Assembly (NCBI RefSeq): GCF_025148125.1
Contig: NZ_CP102267.1
Location: 2,428,501 to 2,492,500 of the forward strand
Source of the DNA: Blautia wexlerae DSM 19850
GTDB lineage: Bacteria > Bacillota > Clostridia > Lachnospirales > Lachnospiraceae
DNA length: 64,000 bases
Direction: 5' to 3'
This document shows, one piece after another, positions 16,832-26,042 of this stretch. The stretch's first letter is position 1; the number at the start of each line of letters is the position of its first letter. The position numbers and the translations under genes were made by a program. The notes beneath the pieces are model-generated. The model was not told the DNA's origin and made no database searches. It saw only the letters and a list, made by a program, of their open reading frames with translations.

Positions 16832-17659
16832 ATCAAATCTGTAAATGTAGCAGGATTCCGTCTGTGCGATCAGTTCACAACCACACTCTGTCAGAAAATC
16901 ATGGTCAACCAGCCCGATCTGTGTTACTACGAAATCTGTCTTTGATTTCTTCAACGCAGCCTGAAACCCTTCTTTATCTTCATAGATATGATAATCGATC
17001 ACATCCAGCAATGCTTTCTGTCTTTTATAGAAACTGCTGTTCTCATCATAGTTTCCCGCCACTGTACTGCCTGATCTGTAGATACTTGCATTTCTGCTTA
17101 TTACAGTGGCGATCCCCGCATCATACTGTCGCACAATACTGTTAAGACTGCCGTCAAAAACAACCCTTGGAAAATCATTCTCCTGGTTCTGGTGGATCAC
17201 GTCGCAGACTGCACGCAGATCATTGGGCACCTTATAAATATTCTCTGCCATTGCAAAATTGGTCACTACCCCGTCCAGCGGATTTCCCAGGATCACAAAA
17301 CCTGTCAGCACAGCTGCAGCCATAAGAACTTTTATCCAGGTCTTTCTAAAAGCGGTCACAAGTCTGACTCCATAGTAGGCAACCGCCGGGATCACAGGAA
17401 GAATCCAGATAAACCGGTAATATTCATTCTCAAACTTCGCCTTTGCGATAAGATATTTTACAACCAGCGGATTATATACTGTCAGCAGCAGAAATACTGT
17501 ATAGCCGATAAATATCCCGGACTTTCTTTTTCTCCCCAGGACCAGTGTGCAGATCAGTCCTACAGCAAACAGAAGAGGATACCAGCAGGAACCCCAGTAC
17601 AGCTTCATACATGCATCAACAAAGCGCAGTCCCAGTTCCTGAATTGTTACACCTGCCAT
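16811..17659 (-). CDS. Membrane protein with soluble C-terminal domain, unknown function
   Basis: A 282-residue protein. Hydrophobic segments lie at about 27-42, 50-70, 82-100 and 111-126, followed by a soluble domain of about 150 residues with alpha/beta character (VVFDGSLNSIVRQYDAGIATVISRN). The topology resembles the C-terminal half of GT-C-type glycosyltransferases or DUF6077-like proteins, but no DxD-type motif is clear and I do not assign a family. It begins 18 bases after the upstream membrane gene, and the pair may form one split protein. It is the end of the Moco hydroxylase operon. Its final residues DYSNPRK and the stop codon come from a palindromic repeat, so the original C-terminus may have been replaced. 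Confidence 0.7.
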   Translation of the reverse strand: MAGVTIQELGLRFVDACMKLYWGSCWYPLLFAVGLICTLVLGRKRKSGIFIGYTVFLLLTVYNPLVVKYLIAKAKFENEYYRFIWILPVIPAVAYYGVRLVTAFRKTWIKVLMAAAVLTGFVILGNPLDGVVTNFAMAENIYKVPNDLRAVCDVIHQNQENDFPRVVFDGSLNSIVRQYDAGIATVISRNASIYRSGSTVAGNYDENSSFYKRQKALLDVIDYHIYEDKEGFQAALKKSKTDFVVTQIGLVDHDFLTECGCELIAQTESCYIYRFDYSNPRK

Positions 17660-17677
17660 TTTTTTCTCCTTTCTGTA

Positions 17678-18769
17678 TTATGATGCAGCCAGCGTCAGCA
17701 GACCGATTCTGCATGCAAAAAATACAGCTGCATATAATGCCGACGGAAGCATACACACTGCACAATATACCAGCCCCGAAAATCTCTTATTCATAACTGC
17801 CGCCGGAGCCATTCCCGCTGCGATCACGATAGGAAAGATGATAGCAGAACCGGAAAATGTCAGCGCACTGACCGCTGTGACAAACAATATGATCCAGACA
17901 TTCCTGCTGTTTTTCTCCTGCAGATACCAGACGGCACACATAAGAACTGCAGGGATGGCAATGTTGGCAAGGATGGCTTTTCCCTCGTAGCTTCTGGTAA
18001 AGAAAAAAGTTCCGGAGGAATAAATCGTACCGCAAAACAGCTGTAAAACACAGACAAAGACAAGCATCAGATCTGCTTTCTTCCTGTTTCCGTCAAACAA
18101 TCTCTTACCGATCTGATAAATGATCAGATTGGCAGTCACTACATTCATACATGACATTACCTGCTTTGCCTGCACAATGGGATGGATTCCCAGAAGTCTG
18201 CACCACACTGCATTATGCATCGGATATGCGGAAAAAACATATCTGGCCTGAAATGCCTTCTGGATCGCTCCGTTAAAGGGATTATATCTGCCAAGAGTAT
18301 CTGTGTATACAGAAGTACTCACTGTACCTACATAATACGCCGCATCTACTGTTGTATCCTCGTAAAAGATCACAATCAGACACTGCAGCAATACTACGGC
18401 ACCTGCAAGGATAATCATCACAGAGTGATTTTTCCATATTTCAGAAATGCTTCCAAAAATCCCACTACATGTTTCCGTTTGTCCGGCACGTATTCTCCGT
18501 TGTTTTTTTATTGTGCAGATCACAGCTGCGCAAATAACCAGAGCCATGATTCCTGCCCATATATAAGCCGCAGCTGTCAGGGATACCCATTTCAGTGTCA
18601 TCGGTACGATCACCAGTTCAAACACTGCAAAGTAAACCAGATATCCCAGTATGAAAGTCAGGGAACAATCCCCTTTTACTTTCAATATCCGGACCAGAAC
18701 AATGCCTGCTGCATAAAAAACTATAAACTCCAGGGCAAAACCTGCACAGGCAAGGCATAATTCTCTCAT
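17678..18769 (-). CDS. Polytopic membrane protein, unknown function (DUF6077-like)
   Basis: A 363-residue protein with about nine hydrophobic segments and a loop (TVDAAYYVGTVSTSVYTDTLGRYNPFNG, described here by its ends TVDAAYYVG and RYNPFNG) after the fourth. The overall look is of a multi-spanning GT-C-like or DUF6077-like protein; this is a pattern-level guess. Its ATG overlaps the stop codon of the molybdenum hydroxylase large subunit (ATGA), so it is translated from the same message. It could anchor the hydroxylase, export a product, or be an unrelated passenger. Confidence 0.7.
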   Translation of the reverse strand: MRELCLACAGFALEFIVFYAAGIVLVRILKVKGDCSLTFILGYLVYFAVFELVIVPMTLKWVSLTAAAYIWAGIMALVICAAVICTIKKQRRIRAGQTETCSGIFGSISEIWKNHSVMIILAGAVVLLQCLIVIFYEDTTVDAAYYVGTVSTSVYTDTLGRYNPFNGAIQKAFQARYVFSAYPMHNAVWCRLLGIHPIVQAKQVMSCMNVVTANLIIYQIGKRLFDGNRKKADLMLVFVCVLQLFCGTIYSSGTFFFTRSYEGKAILANIAIPAVLMCAVWYLQEKNSRNVWIILFVTAVSALTFSGSAIIFPIVIAAGMAPAAVMNKRFSGLVYCAVCMLPSALYAAVFFACRIGLLTLAAS

Positions 18770-21183
18770 TCTTCCACCTTTGACCCTGACCGGATGGATT
18801 CGCGGTTTTTCAAAATCTCCATGGCAATCTTCTCAGGAGTCATCGGAAGCTCTGTCAGACGCACACCTGTTGCATTATAAATTGCCTCAGCCAGTGCCGG
18901 ACATGGAGTATCAATTACAAGCTCACCAATGGATTTGGCACCAAAAGGACCGCTCTTTTCGTAACTGCACTCGAAATCCACGCGGATATTTCCGATATCC
19001 TGTCTGGTTGGGATCTTATACTGCATAAAAGAGTTGTTGCGGATCTTACCTTTATCTGTATATTGTACATCTTCCCAGAGAGCCATGCCAATTCCCTGTG
19101 CAATACCGCCCTCCGTCTGTACACGTGCAAGATTCGGATTGATCGGTGTACCGCAGTCAACAACCGCCACATAATCCAGAACATCCACACTGCCTGTCTC
19201 TGTATCCACCTCTACTTCTGCCATACCTACCATAAACGGCGGCGGCGAGATCGGTGAAGAATGCTGTTTCACAACCTGAAGCTCGATATTGTTAAAGAAA
19301 GTGCTCTTTAATGCAATATCTTCCAATGAAACTTTCTTCTGGGCATTTTCAGAACTGATGGCATCCATATCAACACTATAGCCCTCTTCTGCATCTGTCA
19401 TATGACCTGCTGCATTTCCGTCTGCCCCATCGCTTATCTCAAGTGTCTCATCATAGAATACACAGGATCCGTCGAAATCAACTTTTCCCTCATCTACTTC
19501 CATCATCTCTGCGCCAAGCTTACAGATTTTTTTCTTCAGCTCCTCACAGGCCTTCATAACCGCTACACCGGTGGTATAGGTTGTGGCGGAAGCATAGGAA
19601 CCGGAATCATAAGGAGAAATATCCGTATCCACACTGAATACTACTATGTTATCCATAGGCGTATTCAGACAGTCAGCCGCAATCTGCGCCATAACGGTAT
19701 CACAGCCTGTTCCCATATCCGTACATCCAAGTGCCAGTGTATAAGAACCATCTTCATTCAGCTTAATATCTGCGCCGCCTACGTCAACTCCTGCAATAGA
19801 GGATCCCTGCATAGCCATGGCAACACCGACTCCGCGGACCTTTCCATTTCCCATATCCCTGCATGGATATTTGGAATCCCAGTCCATCATCTCTTTGGCG
19901 CGCGCCATACAGCGGTCCATGGAACAGCTCTGTGCATAAGGAACATCCGGATATCCCGGAAGAGGACCGCCCTCTACAGGCATATTCATTTCTTTTACCT
20001 TAACAGGATCCATTCCCATCTTATGTGCCAGCTCATTTACTGCAGATTCCACTGCAAAAATACCCTGGGTTGCACCATAACCACGATAGGCACCTGCAGC
20101 CTGCACATTTGTATAGACAACATCAAAAGCAAACCTGTAGGCTTCTGTATGTCTGTAAAGAGCGATTGATTTATGACCGCTGAGTCCTACTGTTGTAGAA
20201 CTGTGTTCTCCGTATGCCCCAGTGTTGGACAAAGTATAAAGATCAATTGCCTTGATGATACCATTTTCATCTGCACCTGCGCGTACTGTGATCTCCATCT
20301 CATGGCGCGGTGAAGAGCAGATCATGGACTCATATCTGGAGAAGATCATCTTGGACGGGCGGCCTGTTTTCCAGGTCACGATCGCCGGATAGATCTCACT
20401 GACAGAGGTCTGCTTTGCACCAAAGCCGCCACCGATCCTTGGCTTGATCACACGTACTTTGGAAGCAGGAATGTCCAGTGCCCTTCCAACGATCCTTCGC
20501 ACATGGAATGGGATCTGTGTTGAGGACAGAACGATCAGTCTGCCGAAATGATCCATATAGCAGGCTGTGCGGAAAGTCTCCATCATAGTCTGCTGGTTTG
20601 CTCTTGTATGATAAGTGCGCTCTACAGTATATTTACACTTTGCCAGAACTTCATCTACATTTCCATGTTCTTCCACTGCGGATGCACATAAGTTTCTTTT
20701 GTTGTCTCCGCCAAGAGGAATTTTCAGCTTCCAGTCATCCTCCGGATGGACCAGGATCGGATTATCTTTTGCCTTGTGGATATCCAGAACCGGTGTCTCC
20801 ACGCGGTAATCTACGCGGATTCTCTTCAATGCTTTATCTACCGCCTCTTCTGTCTCACCCGCAACAATGGCAACTGCATCTCCCACAAAACGTACATGAC
20901 GGTCAAGGATCAGTCTGTCATCCGGACTCATCTCCGGTGCAGTCTGGCCGGCAAGGGTAAAACGTTTCTGAGGCACATCTTTATAGGTAAGGATACATGC
21001 AATTCCGGCCACCTTCTCGGCAGTACCTGTTTTAATATCTTCCACCCAGGCGTTGGCGTGGGGACTTCTCAGTATCTTCACGATCAGGCAGTCCCTTGGT
21101 GCCAGATCATCTGTATAGACAGGCTTTCCGGTTACCAGTGACATTGCATCTGTTTTACGTACAGGTTGATTTACATATTTCAT
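18766..21183 (-). CDS. Molybdenum hydroxylase (xanthine dehydrogenase family), Moco-binding subunit
   Basis: The large catalytic subunit (805 residues) of a three-subunit molybdopterin-cytosine-dinucleotide hydroxylase of the xanthine dehydrogenase/aldehyde oxidase family. Family features are GKPVYTDDL near the start, the Moco loop RIGGGFGAKQ (near 249), AGAYRGYGATQG (near 362), and the catalytic Glu in FGAKSIGELVID about 60 residues from the end. These enzymes hydroxylate purines, N-heterocycles or aldehydes with water as oxygen donor. The substrate cannot be read from the sequence; purine use is the commonest guess in gut Clostridia. It starts 2 bases after the iron-sulfur subunit and overlaps the next membrane gene by 4 bases. 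Confidence 0.9.
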   Translation of the reverse strand: MKYVNQPVRKTDAMSLVTGKPVYTDDLAPRDCLIVKILRSPHANAWVEDIKTGTAEKVAGIACILTYKDVPQKRFTLAGQTAPEMSPDDRLILDRHVRFVGDAVAIVAGETEEAVDKALKRIRVDYRVETPVLDIHKAKDNPILVHPEDDWKLKIPLGGDNKRNLCASAVEEHGNVDEVLAKCKYTVERTYHTRANQQTMMETFRTACYMDHFGRLIVLSSTQIPFHVRRIVGRALDIPASKVRVIKPRIGGGFGAKQTSVSEIYPAIVTWKTGRPSKMIFSRYESMICSSPRHEMEITVRAGADENGIIKAIDLYTLSNTGAYGEHSSTTVGLSGHKSIALYRHTEAYRFAFDVVYTNVQAAGAYRGYGATQGIFAVESAVNELAHKMGMDPVKVKEMNMPVEGGPLPGYPDVPYAQSCSMDRCMARAKEMMDWDSKYPCRDMGNGKVRGVGVAMAMQGSSIAGVDVGGADIKLNEDGSYTLALGCTDMGTGCDTVMAQIAADCLNTPMDNIVVFSVDTDISPYDSGSYASATTYTTGVAVMKACEELKKKICKLGAEMMEVDEGKVDFDGSCVFYDETLEISDGADGNAAGHMTDAEEGYSVDMDAISSENAQKKVSLEDIALKSTFFNNIELQVVKQHSSPISPPPFMVGMAEVEVDTETGSVDVLDYVAVVDCGTPINPNLARVQTEGGIAQGIGMALWEDVQYTDKGKIRNNSFMQYKIPTRQDIGNIRVDFECSYEKSGPFGAKSIGELVIDTPCPALAEAIYNATGVRLTELPMTPEKIAMEILKNRESIRSGSKVEE

Positions 21184-21185
21184 CT

Positions 21186-21653
21186 TTATGCTTCCTCCTG
21201 TGCTTTCTTATATTTCAGGAACTTCAGGATACTCCTTGTCTGGGAAACAAAACCGGAACATCTGCACAGATTTCCCGCAAGATATTCTTTGATCTGCTCC
21301 TCTGTGGGATCTTTGATCTCGTTGAGCATCGCAAATACATTCATGATAAATCCCGGATTGCAGAAACCGCACTGTTCCGCACCTTCATTCGCCAGAAAGC
21401 TTCCAAACTCCTGCGCTTCTCTCTGCATTCCTTCCAATGTAACGATTTTCTTTCCCTCAATGCGTGCTGCAAGTGTACTGCAGGAAAGCACCGGACGACC
21501 GTCCATAAGAACTGTGCAAAGACCACAGTTCGCAGTTTCGCAGCCTCTTTTCACGCTGAAACAGCCCTGTTTTCTTAAGAAATCGATCAGCAGTGTATCC
21601 GGGGAGATCTCTGCGTGGCGGTTCACTCCGTTAAGCCAGAAATTAATATTCAT
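21186..21653 (-). CDS. Molybdenum hydroxylase, 2Fe-2S subunit
   Basis: A 155-residue electron-transfer subunit. The N-terminal plant-type ferredoxin cluster is visible as CETANCGLC with a later Cys in PVLSCST. The C-terminal four-helix cluster is visible as CGFCNPG and CRCSG. All eight cysteine ligands are present. It passes electrons from the Moco site to the FAD subunit. It overlaps the FAD subunit gene by 11 bases and has GGAGG 8 bases before its ATG. Confidence 0.94.
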   Translation of the reverse strand: MNINFWLNGVNRHAEISPDTLLIDFLRKQGCFSVKRGCETANCGLCTVLMDGRPVLSCSTLAARIEGKKIVTLEGMQREAQEFGSFLANEGAEQCGFCNPGFIMNVFAMLNEIKDPTEEQIKEYLAGNLCRCSGFVSQTRSILKFLKYKKAQEEA

Positions 21654-22461
21654 TTTTCATCCCTCCTACTGCTTCCCAGGCTCTTCTTGTCAATACTTTT
21701 ACAAGAAGGGTTCTGTATTCCTTTGATCCTCGCATATTGCCTGCAGTAGGAACGTTCTCTGCCGCATATTCTGCAAAGGCTTCGATCGCCTCTTCCTTCT
21801 GCTTTTTTGTCATGTTCCGGAAATTCTTCAGGATCTGCTTCTTATCTTCCACGATCATGGCACGTGCAGGTCTGGCACCTATCACAGTCCTTGCCTCATT
21901 TCCGATCACAGAAGCTGCACAGGTCAGCACCGGGAAATCTGTTTTTATGTTTCTCTGACTTAAGTAACAGGTAAGAAGTGGCTCTTTTCGCACGATGATA
22001 TTTACAAGGATGTCATTGTCCTTCTTCATATTTACAAATTCAGTCAGTGGAATACGGCCTGCATCATATAATTCTACCCATGTATCCATTCCCAGGAACA
22101 TGGTCAGAACATCTGAGAAACCATATCTTCCATAAATGCTTCCTCCCACAGTGGCACAGTTTCTGAACTGTACGCCTACAATGTGGCAAAGGCTTTCTTT
22201 CATAGCTCCATGTGTGTAGGTATTCAGAGCTTCATTTGTCTCCAGGTCATGAAGCGGAGTCATACATCCGATGACAAATTCGTCATCATTCTCCGAAATC
22301 GCATCCATCCCCAGACCGGAAAGATCAATCGCTGTGGATATTGCTCTGTTGCCCATTTTCATCCAGACCATTCCCCCAAGAATACGGGCTGTTTTCTTCT
22401 GGTTCAGTTCATAAGCTTCCGCCAGACTGTTTACCTTTACATAGCTTTTGATTTTCAGCAT
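21643..22461 (-). CDS. Molybdenum hydroxylase, FAD-binding subunit
   Basis: A 272-residue CoxM/XdhB-type flavoprotein subunit. ARILGGMVWMKMGNRAI matches the first FAD-binding loop, and RNCATVGGSIYGRYGFSD the second (TxGGNI in most relatives). The usual C-terminal CO-dehydrogenase flavoprotein domain follows but is short. It is the first gene of the operon, so the order is FAD, 2Fe-2S, Mo, then two membrane proteins. The ribosome binding site is weak (AAGGG 13 bases ahead). No Moco-synthesis or XdhC-type maturation gene is in the window. Confidence 0.9.
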   Translation of the reverse strand: MLKIKSYVKVNSLAEAYELNQKKTARILGGMVWMKMGNRAISTAIDLSGLGMDAISENDDEFVIGCMTPLHDLETNEALNTYTHGAMKESLCHIVGVQFRNCATVGGSIYGRYGFSDVLTMFLGMDTWVELYDAGRIPLTEFVNMKKDNDILVNIIVRKEPLLTCYLSQRNIKTDFPVLTCAASVIGNEARTVIGARPARAMIVEDKKQILKNFRNMTKKQKEEAIEAFAEYAAENVPTAGNMRGSKEYRTLLVKVLTRRAWEAVGGMKNEY

Positions 22462-22605
22462 TATGTATCGTATCCCTTTCTTACATACTTTTCATATCTC
22501 TTGTAATATTTTGACTCGGATCTGTCGTCAGACAGCCAATTTAATATAATACCATAGCTTAAAGAAAAAATCTATAAATATCCTCTATTTCATAAATAAA
22601 TTTTT

Positions 22606-22691
22606 GTTACTGTTCACTCCGTTCTCAGTAACGTAGCCAAAATTCATTCCAGATTGCCTGCGGCAATGGAATTTTGGCTTGTATGTCTCGG
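22606..22691. repeat. 86-base dispersed repeat, copy 1
   Basis: Starts GTTACTGTTCACTCCGTT and ends TGTATGTCTCGG. It can fold into two hairpins: GTTACTG/CAGTAAC and CCAAAATTC..GGAATTTTGG. It differs by one or two bases from the copies at 31399 and 35270. The rest of the 22462-23059 gap is AT-rich with no gene; a TATAAT at 22940-22945 may be the -10 of the next gene. Confidence 0.9.
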
Positions 22692-23059
22692 CAGTAATCC
22701 TGGTCAGGCGGACAATATCATCCGCTTTGCTGCTTGCTGTAAATATTACTCTAATTCTAGCATATGACAGCCAAAAGTGTCTATTGATAAAACTATCCAA
22801 AAAAACACTTTTCAAAATATTATCGGATTAACTGTATCATTTGTTTCATTGCGAATCGTTTTTGTGCACTGTACCTAAATATTTTCGTAATATATTTGGT
22901 TTTTTATATATTTTACTGGATTTTTTCAAGTATCAATGTTATAATGTTCACAAATAAAAGACTTATCACTGTTAATTGCAGATAACAGGTACAATTTGCG
23001 AATATCCGCCTGAATCTATATCGTTCAATAACAGAGATGTCATAAAGGAGGGTTTGATT

Positions 23060-23647
23060 ATGAGTAAACGCGTGATTACAATAAACAGGATGCTCGGCAG
23101 TAATGGCCGCCTGATTGGTAAAGCTCTGGCAGAAGAGCTTGGATTTGCTTTTTATGACAAAGAGCTGATCGATATTGCAGCTCAGAAAGAGAATATTCCT
23201 TTTGATTTGCTTGCCAAGGTTGATGAGAAACGTGGCAGCCAGTGGCGTTTTCCCATTGACCATGAACTTCAAATGGACAGCGATTTTCACTTTGTTCCCA
23301 TGAATGATGTGCTCTTTGATCTTCAGCGAAAAATTATTCTGGATGCTGCTGAGAAAGAAGATTGTGTGATCGTTGGCCGATGCGCCAATCACATCCTCGA
23401 CAATAAATGCCTGAGCGTATTTATCCATGCACCATTTGAGTATCGTGTACAGACTGTCATCGAGCGTACGGGACGGGAAGAAAAAAGTGCACAGAAGCTG
23501 GTTAAGAAAGTGGATAAAGAACGGCGTACTTATTATGAGTACTTTACAGATAAGAAATGGAAAGATATTTCCCAGTATCATCTGGCATTTGACAGCAGTA
23601 AATTTGAGCAGGATAAAATTATACAGATGATAAAGATGGCATTGTAA
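23060..23647 (+). CDS. Cytidylate kinase-like family protein
   Basis: A 195-residue P-loop kinase-like protein. The nucleotide-binding region is VITINRMLGSNGRLIGK, a GxxGRxIG loop as in the cytidylate-kinase-like family of Clostridia, followed by FYDKELIDIAA and VIVGRCANHIL. The start at 23060 is chosen because AAAGGAGG lies 8 bases ahead; the frame stays open upstream to 22976 without a ribosome binding site. These proteins are distinct from the housekeeping Cmk, and their substrate is unknown. It is a single gene between repeat-rich spacers. Confidence 0.85.
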   Translation: MSKRVITINRMLGSNGRLIGKALAEELGFAFYDKELIDIAAQKENIPFDLLAKVDEKRGSQWRFPIDHELQMDSDFHFVPMNDVLFDLQRKIILDAAEKEDCVIVGRCANHILDNKCLSVFIHAPFEYRVQTVIERTGREEKSAQKLVKKVDKERRTYYEYFTDKKWKDISQYHLAFDSSKFEQDKIIQMIKMAL

Positions 23648-23707
23648 AATCAAACAGGGTTCCAGATTCAAAAGTCTTATCATGCAGGCACGAACGACTT
23701 TTTGAAC

Positions 23708-23872
23708 CTAGTACATCGTTTCGTAAATAACTATACCAATCGTGTAGGATGCGGATTCGAGTGTGCTGGTATAAAAACGCAGGCGTAGCGGGCTACGCTG
23801 AGGCTTTTAGACCTGTGCAATCGGATTCGCAGACAAGTGAGTGGTATAGTTATTTCGAAAACGATGTACTAG
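23708..23872. repeat. 165-base palindromic element A (MITE-like)
   Basis: Terminal inverted repeats of about 35 bases with two internal differences, starting CTAGTACATCGTTT and including AAATAACTATACCA. A central hairpin is formed by GCGTAGC/GCTACGC. It contains no gene and sits between convergent genes. Confidence 0.85.
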
Positions 23873-24032
23873 AGCGTGTCTGAAAAATCATTCCCGCAAT
23901 CTGCACGCCCCATTTTGCGGGATATTTCACCCGAATTCAGTTGCCGTAGCCCACTACGGCGCCCTCATCCGGGCAAAATATCCCACAAATTGTGACGCAC
24001 ATCCTGCAGAAAGCCTTTTTCAGACACGCTCT
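23871..24032. repeat. 162-base palindromic element B (MITE-like)
   Basis: Terminal inverted repeats AGAGCGTGTCTGAAAAA (17 bases, perfect) and a central GCCGTAG/CTACGGC hairpin. It shares the bases AG with the end of element A, so the two are joined head to tail. A short relic, AGAGCG-TGT-CGCTCT, is at 28044-28058. Confidence 0.85.
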
Positions 24033-24049
24033 AGGACCCTGATATCATA

Positions 24050-25150
24050 TTATTTATTTTCTCCCAGAATATACTGCTTCAGGAAATCATAAATCTGATT
24101 CTCTGTTGGAGGACATCCCTTTACGTTATGTTCAAATTTACAGGTGCATGCACCTACACCCAGTTTTCCTGTTTTTCCGCGGTATCCCTGGCCGATGCAG
24201 ATTTTCGTGTCCAGTTTCTCGAAAAGGCCGTCATTTTTAAGCATTTCCAGAGCCGGGATGAGATAACCATAGCAGGCACTGCAGGATTCTACTTCTTCTA
24301 CTGCATCCTGAAGTTCTACCACTTTTCTTGATTTCGGAAGTTCTTTGCGGGCATTTTCCTCACAGTATATGATGCGGGAATTTTTCAGATCAGTACTTCC
24401 AACCCCAAGCTTCTCTGCCAGTTCAATATACGGTACATCTTTCGTTGTATAATGCATGATCTGACATACATAAGAATCGATCAGTACCGGATCCGTCCCC
24501 GCCCAGATACGGTTCATCACTACCGGATTTCCGCCATCCTCGAAATCCAGATCTCCGCAAATGTTATCAACCACGACAAAATCCTGATGGAGCCCCGCAT
24601 TCAGATGTGCAATCGGTTCATGCAGTCCCATCGCATGAAAATGACGCTTCTCTGTATTGGGGATCAATCCTTTCATATTTTTCAATGCACATGTGATCTT
24701 TGTCTGACAATGGCCTTTCAATACCGGAACATTGATCAGAAAATCGATATTTGCCGCACGTTCACAGACATTCAGTTTCATCCCCCTGCAATCTCTTTCA
24801 ATCCCCTTGTCTTTCTGCATATCCCAAAAAGGCACCTGATATTTTTCCGTTAGTTCACGATATCCGCACACTTCGTATGCTTCTATGGTCTTATCTCCCA
24901 CCCAGGAGCCTTCCAGAATGGCAATATTTCCATATCCGTTTTCCTGCAGATACTCAATAATTCCCGCCACAATTTCCGGATGTGTGGTAGCTCCCCATGA
25001 AGCCTCGGAAGGTGATACAAGATTAGGCTTGATACCAATCTGCATCTTTTTATCTGAAATTACAGATGCCAGGCCGCACTGTGCCAGCAGTTCCTTTGTC
25101 ATTTCTTTGTAATTGGTTCCGCTCTTTATATAGATTTCATTTTTGTTCAT
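24050..25150 (-). CDS. DUF362 domain-containing protein
   Basis: A 366-residue protein of the DUF362 family, recognised from KPNLVSPSEASWGATTHPEIV near the start, the LINVPVLKGHCQTKITCALKNMKG block (given here by its ends LINVPVLKGH and ALKNMKG), and TDPVLIDSYVCQ. Many DUF362 proteins carry a ferredoxin domain. Here there is no classical 4Fe-4S pair of CxxCxxC motifs, but C-terminal cysteines occur as SCSACYG, VGACTCKF and GCPP, which could hold a cluster or metal. The biochemical role of the family is unknown. A run of nine G lies about 72 bases upstream on its strand. Confidence 0.82.
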   Translation of the reverse strand: MNKNEIYIKSGTNYKEMTKELLAQCGLASVISDKKMQIGIKPNLVSPSEASWGATTHPEIVAGIIEYLQENGYGNIAILEGSWVGDKTIEAYEVCGYRELTEKYQVPFWDMQKDKGIERDCRGMKLNVCERAANIDFLINVPVLKGHCQTKITCALKNMKGLIPNTEKRHFHAMGLHEPIAHLNAGLHQDFVVVDNICGDLDFEDGGNPVVMNRIWAGTDPVLIDSYVCQIMHYTTKDVPYIELAEKLGVGSTDLKNSRIIYCEENARKELPKSRKVVELQDAVEEVESCSACYGYLIPALEMLKNDGLFEKLDTKICIGQGYRGKTGKLGVGACTCKFEHNVKGCPPTENQIYDFLKQYILGENK

Positions 25151-25251
25151 TACAAGATTATCCTTTACACTTTACATTCGAATATTTTTCTGCTGATTTT
25201 TGCATATCTTTTTTGTATTTTCCCCCCCCCGGAAGTTTTCTTCTGAATCGG

Positions 25252-25794
25252 TCAGCTTTTCTGAGGTGAAAATGTTCTCCGCATCAGCCTGCATGCCACT
25301 GTACTTGTGAGCAATGCCACCAGAAATCCTGCCAGAACATCCCCCGGATAATGTACGCCCAGATAGAGTCTGGAAAAAGCAATCATTCCGGCCAGAACAA
25401 CAGGTAAAATCCCCCATTTCCCGGGCAGCATCCGCAGACAGACCAGTGCAACGGCAAAGGAAGCGCAGGTATGGCCGGATGGAAATGAATAGTCTTTCGG
25501 TCTGGTGATCAGCGGAATGATCTGTGTATAAGTATCAAAAGGTCTTGGACGGGCTACTGCATTTTTTATCAGCAGATTTGTGATCAGAAACCCTGACAGC
25601 AGCGAGAGTGCCGCTGTCACTCCTGTTTTGCGTGTTTTCCCGAAACAGATCAGAAGCACACATAATACGATCCAGAACCATCCTCCGTTTCCGAGGAAGG
25701 TGACTGCTCTCCAGAACGGAGTCAGGGCATCCACCCTTAAATGTTCCTGGATCCACAGTAAAATATTCATATCTAATTGCTGTAATGTCGCCAT
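25252..25794 (-). CDS. PAP2-family membrane phosphatase
   Basis: A 180-residue integral membrane phosphatase with the three acid-phosphatase motifs: KNAVARPRP, SFPSGHT and SRLYLGVHYPGDVL. Catalytic histidines are intact in the second and third motifs. Size and topology fit undecaprenyl-pyrophosphate or phosphatidic-acid type phosphatases (BcrC/PgpB-like). GGGAG lies 6 bases before the ATG. The upstream 25795-26042 stretch holds no gene, only a pair of AGTCAAAATA repeats 21 bases apart (25923 and 25944) before the MATE gene. Confidence 0.9.
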   Translation of the reverse strand: MATLQQLDMNILLWIQEHLRVDALTPFWRAVTFLGNGGWFWIVLCVLLICFGKTRKTGVTAALSLLSGFLITNLLIKNAVARPRPFDTYTQIIPLITRPKDYSFPSGHTCASFAVALVCLRMLPGKWGILPVVLAGMIAFSRLYLGVHYPGDVLAGFLVALLTSTVACRLMRRTFSPQKS

Positions 25795-26042
25795 AAACTT
25801 CTCCCATTATATTTTTTATCAGTCACAGTATGTATTCCTCTCAAAATACATACGAATTATATCAGTCCGACTTCTTTTGTGCAAGGTATTATAAGCAAAG
25901 TTGATTTGTTTAAGGACTCAAAAGTCAAAATAACGTAGAAATCAGTCAAAATACCGATAGCGTTTTTCTGCCGGAAGGATTATGCTGAAAGCAGACTAAT
26001 AAAACTGCCTGATCGGGCAAATACTTATTACGGGGGGTAAAT

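Noticed and set aside
22585..22815. 76-codon minus-strand frame over the 86-base repeat
   Set aside because: It is created by the repeat sequence; similar frames are not maintained at the other copies.
22913..23683. 256-codon minus-strand frame opposite the cytidylate kinase-like gene
   Set aside because: It is a shadow of the well-supported plus-strand gene, with no family match.
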